Origin: Spirogloea muscicola
Taxonomy: Eukaryota > Streptophyta > Zygnematophyceae > Spirogloeales > Spirogloeaceae
Length of the DNA stretch: 23,743 nucleotides
Direction of reading: 5' to 3'
Assembly: GCA_009602725.1 (NCBI GenBank)
Contig: WELB01000036.1
Location: forward strand, 101,755-125,497
Shown here: piece by piece, positions 17,969 through 23,743 of the stretch
Position numbering within the stretch: the first letter of the stretch is position 1
How the letters are laid out: every line of letters starts with the position of its first letter
The notes under the pieces: generated by a model
The model's database searches: none
What the model was told of the DNA's origin: nothing
Seen by the model: only the letters and a program-made list of their open reading frames with translations
Translations under genes and position numbers: made by a program

Positions 17969-18109
17969 GTGCCAGGATAAGATGGGCACTCGTTGAGCAG
18001 ATGCCATTGTAGGCTTGAAGAATAACAGATTTGCCAGAGGAGCCGGAGCCTGTGCCGGAGTCTGTGCTGCTCAGCTTGCGCTTCTGGACTAAGTCTACAA
18101 GTCTACATC

Positions 18110-18315
18110 TCCACTCCTCCTGCCTCTCATCCTCTTGCGGCTTACCTCCATCTTTCCTCCTCCTCTCTCTCTCTACCTTGCCCTCCTCTTGCTCTCACCC
18201 TCCCCCTTCTCCCCTCCTCTTTTGTACTCCCCTTCTCCCTCCCTTCTTCCCTCTGCGTCTTGCTCCTCTCTTCTCTTTGTCCCTTCCTCCACTTCCTTTG
18301 TCGCTCTGCCTCTTC
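18110..18315 (+). repeat. Pyrimidine-rich low-complexity tract
   Basis: About 200 bp almost wholly C and T on the plus strand (CTCCTCCTCTCTCTCTC and similar), with few purine breaks. It lies 140 bp past the stop of the UVR/SnoaL gene. Reading frames across it give only Leu/Ser/Pro runs. Such strand-biased tracts can form triplex DNA. Confidence 0.8.
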
Positions 18316-18672
18316 CTTGTGCTGAACACGTTGTTGACACTATGCCTCTCCGGTTCAAGCTTGCATATCACATACGCCAAACACCTGCAGGCTCAGCTCC
18401 TTGCTATAAAGTACCTACCTAGCCCGTGCAGTTGCCAGCTCAATGGTGGGCTATCTCCCAAATCGTGGAAGAAGACATTGCATGAAAGCACAGTCACTTC
18501 AAGCAGGGTGCAAGCATGAGCTTATGAGTTGGTCGCTGGCATGCTAGCGGGAGAAGTGCAATCCGGCGGACATTCCATGGCAACAGCCGGAAGCCACACT
18601 AGCTGAGTGCCGCTGCAGGTGGTGAGGGCTGGCGGATGGTGTGGGGCAAGGCGGTGGTTGCTGTATCCCAAG
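18316..18672. other. No recognisable gene
   Basis: Between the pyrimidine tract and the next retroelement block I see no coding exon, RNA gene or repeat that I can support. Confidence 0.4.
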
Positions 18673-18992
18673 TGTCATGCCCGGGCTCAGAGCGTCGTTG
18701 TAGCGTCGACTAGAGGGCGGTTAGGTGGGCTAACCCTGGTCGGTTGTCTTAGGGAGGAAGGTGGTATAGGGATCCTTGGCGGGGGTAACCCATGGGGTGA
18801 CTCGCAACCCGGATAGTGTGCTTGTTTTTCTTAGCGCTTCCCCTGGCCCCCTTCTCGTCCTCTGTTGATTCTTTTTGGGCTGGCTTTTCCAGCCCCTATT
18901 CTCAATGGGCGAGCACTTTCTTCTGGTTTGAAGAAACAAAGCAGATAGTGGGCGCGCCGGAGAGCCTCGGGGCGCTGGACACTTATTCCCTG
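18673..18992 (+). repeat. Dispersed repeat, copy 2 (LTR-like end), interrupted by a small insert
   Basis: It starts TGTCATGCCCGGG like copy 1 at 10101 and lacks the telomere-like bases found there. It keeps GGGATCCTTGGCGGGGG and GCCGGAGAGCC and then loses similarity near 18990. Within it, 18819-18953 is foreign (next entry). Confidence 0.6.
18819..18953 (+). mobile_element. 135-bp insert made of the family II 3' end, flanked by GATAGTG duplications
   Basis: GATAGTG stands at 18812-18818 and 18954-18960. The related repeat at 10101-10330 has no such insert between its matching halves, so this is an insertion with a 7-bp target duplication. The first base or two may be microhomology. The insert contains the family II block CTTAGCGCTTCCCCTGGCCC, the hairpin GGGCTGGCTTTTCCAGCCC and GGGCGAGCACTTTCTT. 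It ends with a reversed piece, GAAGAAACAAAGCA, so its two ends are imperfect inverted repeats (TGCTTGTTTTTCTT and TGCTTTGTTTCTTC). It carries no coding sequence. Confidence 0.65.
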
Positions 18993-19023
18993 TAACTACT
19001 GCCTTGGACCCCCCCTCCCCTGG

Positions 19024-19550
19024 AAATGCGGCTGCTGATATTAAAGAATCGGCTGTAAACTGCCAGCCAAATGCATACAGGTGTTCATGACGGAGCCAAA
19101 GGCTAGGCAGACAGGGCGCCCTCAATACCCCTGTGTCAGCAGTAGGAAGTCAGATGTGCTGAGGGGAGGAAGAGCAACCCTGCTGCGCAAACCAGAGGCC
19201 GCTGCAAGGGCGCGACCAGCCCGGCGATGCAAAGCAATCGCCTGGGACCGCTGTAGGCACATAGACAAACTCATTCGGTAGCACGACAGAAGACCCAAAG
19301 GCACCGAGCCACCGGGAAGGGCTGGACCCTGTTCCCGGCGCCGCTGGTCAGCTTGAGAGGCCAGCAGCGAAAGTAACGAGGACCACCGACCCCCGTAACA
19401 CCCATGGATGTCCATGGCCAGGGGGAAAAGGTATCACCCGCCGGGTGGTCCTTGTACTTGTTCAACTTCTTCTGTTCGGCCACCTTCACGGTATAGCCGG
19501 TCTCAGAAGTAGTGGGGCCCTTTGTCCGGAAGCTGTCGGTTAGGACCCCC
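19024..19550 (-). pseudogene. Family I copy on the minus strand, frameshifted
   Basis: From about 19545 down: TDSFRTKGP, VKVAEQKKLNKYKDHPAGDTF, then a one-base loss near 19426 (TTTTCCCC where copy 1 has TTTTACCCC) that shifts the frame. LAMDIHGCYGGRWSSLLSLL, HRRAGRALAAASGL and STSDFLLLTQGY with stop at 19124-19122 follow. The family I 3' UTR continues to about 19024. Confidence 0.7.
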
Positions 19551-19645
19551 CCTCCCTGAACATTATGTCGGCTTGAATTGGCCTCCTTTTCATTTCATGC
19601 GCCCCGCGCGCCTTCTCTCTCTCTCTTCTCTCCTCCCCCAGGAAC

Positions 19646-19906
19646 AAGTACAAGTACCAGGACCACCCGGCGGCGGTCCGAGGCGATTGCTTTGCATCGC
19701 CGGGCTGGTTGAGCCCTTACAGCAGCCTCACTCGTTTGCGCAGCGGGGTTGCTTTTCCTCCCCTCAGCACATCTGACTTCCTACTGCTGACACGGGGGTT
19801 TTGAGGGCGCCCTGTCTGCCTAGCCTTTGGCTCCGTCATGAACACCTGTATGCATCTGGCTGGCAGTTTACAACCGACTCTTTAATATCAGCAGCCGCAT
19901 TTCTTG
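19646..19906 (+). pseudogene. Family I copy with internal deletion; forms an inverted pair with 19024-19550
   Basis: AACAAGTACAAGTACCAGGA (KYQDHPA) is joined directly to DNA for the last 45 codons of family I, ending STSDFLLLTRGF and stop, then the 3' UTR to GCAGCCGCATTTC. It shares private changes with the minus-strand copy (AGTTTACA, TTTAATATCAGC, GCATTTC) that copy 1 at 10886 lacks. The two are therefore an inverted duplication, here with a longer spacer of about 450 bp. Confidence 0.7.
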
Positions 19907-19913
19907 CCGCCGA

Positions 19914-20134
19914 TGGCAGGTTCCTCAGCGCTGCGAGGCGCATGGCCTCGTCGCAGTCCTCCGCCGCGCGCGCGCGCCGGCGCCCGCCTCTCCACGCTGC
20001 CGCCGCGCCCAGCTGCCTGGCCTCTCGCCAGCCGGCACCTCCTCCATGACGTGCTCATCAGCGAGGCCGCCAAACGATGTGCAGCGACGCGCGCCCGTCG
20101 ACCTCCCGAGCTACCGTCCAGGGTTTGCATGTGA
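19914..20134 (+). CDS. Doubtful reading frame with an Arg/Ala/Pro-rich start
   Basis: ATG 19914 opens about 73 codons: MAGSSALRGAWPRRSPPPR, then HLLHDVLISEAAKRCAATRA. The composition suits a mitochondrial or plastid targeting sequence, and it begins right where retroelement DNA ends. It could be the first exon of a gene cut off by rearrangement. However, GC-rich DNA easily gives such frames and no domain follows. Confidence 0.15.
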
Positions 20135-20519
20135 GGAGGGGAGGAAGGTGGAGTTTCCCTTGCAGCTGGTGGCCTCAGCGGGGGCAGGGGTAGCATTCGC
20201 TTGCCGTGACGACGCTGCGTGGGTGGGCAGCGCTCTGCTGGTCATGCCACCGGAGGAAGCAGTCACCACACAGCTGGTGGCCGTGCGGCCGGGAGCGGCG
20301 GCTGCTGGCCACGGGGCCCGGCAGCAGGAGGCTGGGGGGGGGGGTCCCGCAGAGCTCCACGATGTCCTCCGGTGACATGACCAGCTGACCGCTGCCCACT
20401 CACGCAGCGTCGCCATGGCAAGCGAATGCTACTCCTGCCACTTCCCTGCTGAAGCCACCAGCTGCAAGGGAAACTCCACCTTCCTCCCCTCCCCACATGC
20501 ATACCCTGGACGGTAGCTC
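20108..20519. repeat. Fold-back inverted repeat of non-retroelement DNA, arms about 150 bp
   Basis: Arms 20108-20257 and 20365-20519 are reverse complements with scattered changes and small indels (roughly 88-90% by eye). The spacer of 107 bp contains a run of 11 G. The arms share no sequence with families I-III. This pair is older than inverted repeats 1 and 3. Confidence 0.85.
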
Positions 20520-21360
20520 CCCGGGTGCGGTGACTCTTCTGCCACATTCTTTGCATGTCTGCTCACCTGGTAGTGAGGCCATGCAGGGCAGGCTACTGCT
20601 TGCTACCAAGGCATAGTCCTGGCCTGTAGGCGGAGCTTCAGGTTTGGCACCTCGACGCATAGTTAGCGCTATACGGGCAGGCACGACACAAGTCGAAAGT
20701 AGGTCTGGGAGTACGCAAGGCATCATGTACTGCATGCGAGGCCGTATCATCATTATCTTGGCAACTCGGCGCACCCCTCATTCGCACCAACACCAGCATA
20801 GGCAATCTCGACATGCTGCACCTGCCCATAGTAGTAGAAGTGTGCACATCCGTGGCTGTCCAACTATTAGCGGGCCTTGATCAGGGTGCTGGTCCATGGC
20901 TTCGGCTCCATCACTTGAGCAGTGATATGATCTCCATCTTTATCTAGAATTCTCTCTGCTGCTATTATGAGTGCATCATTGCTCCTGGAGATGAAGCATT
21001 TTGAGCCGCTGAGATGCGCCCTTGCGGACGTGTCATTGCACAGTTCATCGCACAGAGCACCAGCAACGAGGGGGTGGGAGGCCACTCACAAGGCCCAAAG
21101 TTAAACACCAAACGCGGCTATCGCTCCTGGACTTAGTCCCTACCGTCTCCTGGTTAGTCCAACAATAGATCCCACTTGACTTCTTAATATTTGTGCCTAC
21201 AAAGGACGTGTCATGGTGTGGCTTTTAAGGACTTAAGCGTAACAGTTGAACAGTCATACTGCCATGCAAGGGGTGAACACTTCGCAAAATTCGCAAAGCA
21301 TATACAAATTCTTGATCACCTCCTAGAGCTTCCTAAACACGCGTTTGTTCTAGTCATCTG
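20520..21360. other. No recognisable gene
   Basis: Short frames exist on the minus strand, for example 21085-20867 and 20774-20400 with CKECGRRV. None matches a family I know, and no exon chain could be built. Some may be remnants of a decayed gene. Confidence 0.35.
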
Positions 21361-21460
21361 CTGTACCTCTCGTGTCTGGCGGTTGTAGACAGCAGTCTGA
21401 CAGAGATATACTGTACCTCTCTGTTTGGCGGTTGTAATCAACAGTCTGACAGCTACTTAT
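21361..21460. repeat. Tandem duplication, two 50-bp units
   Basis: CTGTACCTCT starts at 21361 and 21411. Both units also share GGCGGTTGTA and CAGTCTGACAG, with about ten differences. No coding or RNA gene is apparent. Confidence 0.85.
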
Positions 21461-22192
21461 TCGTGGTTTACCGCCTAGATCCCTCCATTGCGCCCAAGGC
21501 ATGCCAAGCGTCCACAGACCTTAGGCCGAGGGCTGTTGCACAATACATTTCATTGATTGATCTTAAACGATGTGCAAGCTGGAATACGACCTCTTAAACA
21601 CATCACGTGCACTTGCCCAATTCAGATGTTCAGACTTGAAGTCATTCTCCAAGTGAGTAAGACAGCCAAGAACAAGCGCCCTTATTGAGCAAGAATTCTA
21701 GCAAATGAGGCAACAGAGTGTCTCACAGCCTCTAAGCCCTGTTAGACGCCACAATGCTGCTTTTTGCGCTGGGCCTTGCCTAAGGGGCACAACGATCATG
21801 ACCTGATCACAGTACTCGCATGACAATGGTAGAGCAATTGTTGTCAACTCCAGCAGAAATGGCAGACAGATCCAAGGCATCCTTCCTGGTCACTACGGGC
21901 TTGCAACTCTTGCTGCTGGATTTTTCATCGAGAGCCCAAGGTAGTTGATGATTTTATGGTGCACATCTTGGGGTACTATACGATTTAAGATTGAGGGTTG
22001 AGGGCTTGGAGTCATTGGCTACACAAGAAAGTGTCCAGGCGGGCACAGAATCTGATGGGCACAACACCATGCAGAAAGCATGTCGGGAGCTTTCGAGGAT
22101 ATATGACGGGCGTTAGGTGCTTACTTGTTGAAGGGTTTAGCCCAAGCAGCAACTCCTTCCAGAGCAGCTGAGGCGCGCTAATCACTGGTCCA
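21461..22192. other. No recognisable gene; likely 3' flank of ClpP
   Basis: This 730-bp stretch is less GC-rich than the exons and lies past the ClpP stop. I see no coding exon, tRNA or repeat I can support. Part of it must be the ClpP 3' UTR, but no clear TGTAA on the minus strand marks the end. Confidence 0.4.
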
Positions 22193-23510
<1,318 letters not shown>

Positions 23511-23591
23511 GGCCTCAGCGGCTCGGCTCTGTCGCGCCGCTAGGGGCTTGCGGCGGATATCCGTCGCCGACGTGGAGCGGCGGGCCCCCAC

Positions 23592-23743
23592 GGCTCTGCC
23601 ATAAGCGCCGCCGCCGCCTCCGCCGCCTTAGCCGGTGTTGCCGTCGCCGCCGTCGCAGCTGCTGCTGAGGCGGAGCAGCCGCGAGCCGCCTCCGTCGGGA
23701 GCCCCGCCGCCCCGCGCGCAGCCCAGGCCCCGGGTGGGCGGCG
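23592..23743. other. GC-rich 5' flank of ClpP at the window edge
   Basis: GCC/CCG triplets dominate. An open plus-strand frame gives only Ala-rich sequence without a start codon. It is probably ClpP promoter and 5' UTR, perhaps shared with a divergent gene outside the window. Confidence 0.35.

Noticed and set aside
18031-18519. A 162-codon Leu/Ser/Pro-rich frame
   Set aside because: It is produced by the pyrimidine tract; no domain, no conserved pattern.
10101-18992. One LTR retrotransposon bounded by the repeats at 10101 and 18673
   Set aside because: The interval includes an intact host gene (16090-17968) and pieces of several elements in both orientations, so the two repeats are separate copies and not the two LTRs of one insertion.
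20400-20774. A minus-strand zinc-finger-like frame with CKECGRRV
   Set aside because: Only one Cys pair is convincing, and the frame runs into an arm of a fold-back repeat. No exon chain could be built.
21361-21460. A CRISPR-like array
   Set aside because: Two directly adjacent diverged units without spacers in a eukaryotic setting; a simple tandem duplication.

Overview
The window looks like nuclear DNA of a green alga, most likely a trebouxiophyte-type chlorophyte. It is GC-rich, and every recognisable gene is split by short GT-AG introns. The telomere-like repeats are of the plant/green-algal CCCTAAA type. TGTAA polyadenylation-type signals follow two of the genes. The aprataxin-like protein has the plant architecture (P-loop kinase, macro domain, HIT domain, zinc finger). 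One N at 5353 points to a draft assembly. I could place exon boundaries by reading frame, intron phase and remembered family alignments; none is backed by transcript data.

Layout. 1-1645 (+): 3' part of an unrecognised gene with a charged coiled coil and one in-frame TGA. 2231-5288 (-): a seven-exon cyclin T/K/L-type cyclin (552 aa). 5289-5856: GC-rich divergent promoter. 5857-9866 (+): a seven-exon aprataxin-like / bHLH140-type DNA-end repair protein (about 847 aa). 10101-15930: a dense mosaic of broken retroelements. 16090-17968 (+): a five-exon gene for a probable plastid protein with a UVR motif and a SnoaL/NTF2-like domain (280 aa). 18110-18315: a pyrimidine-rich tract. 18673-19906: more retroelement pieces. 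19907-22192: no recognisable gene, but a fold-back repeat and a tandem repeat. 22193-23510 (-): a four-exon mitochondrial-type ClpP with its Ser-His-Asp triad intact.

The unusual part is 10.1-20.5 kb. It holds at least eight fragments of three related retroelement families (called I, II and III here). All derive from the same 3' end: a zinc knuckle, a nuclease-like C-terminal domain ending in an SD-x-x-x-L-T/S-R-G-Y tail, and a family-specific 3' UTR. I see no reverse transcriptase core. A broken Ty3-type integrase lies among them. The same region has five inverted duplications; four have spacers of roughly 55-110 bp and one has a longer spacer. The cleanest has 233-bp arms with one mismatch. 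A fold-back of a short host-like sequence lies at its edge. This could be a hairpin-RNA (siRNA) source locus, a rearrangement hotspot, or partly an assembly artefact; the sequence alone cannot decide.

Cyclin T and the aprataxin-like gene share one divergent promoter region. The other host genes are not obviously linked in function.
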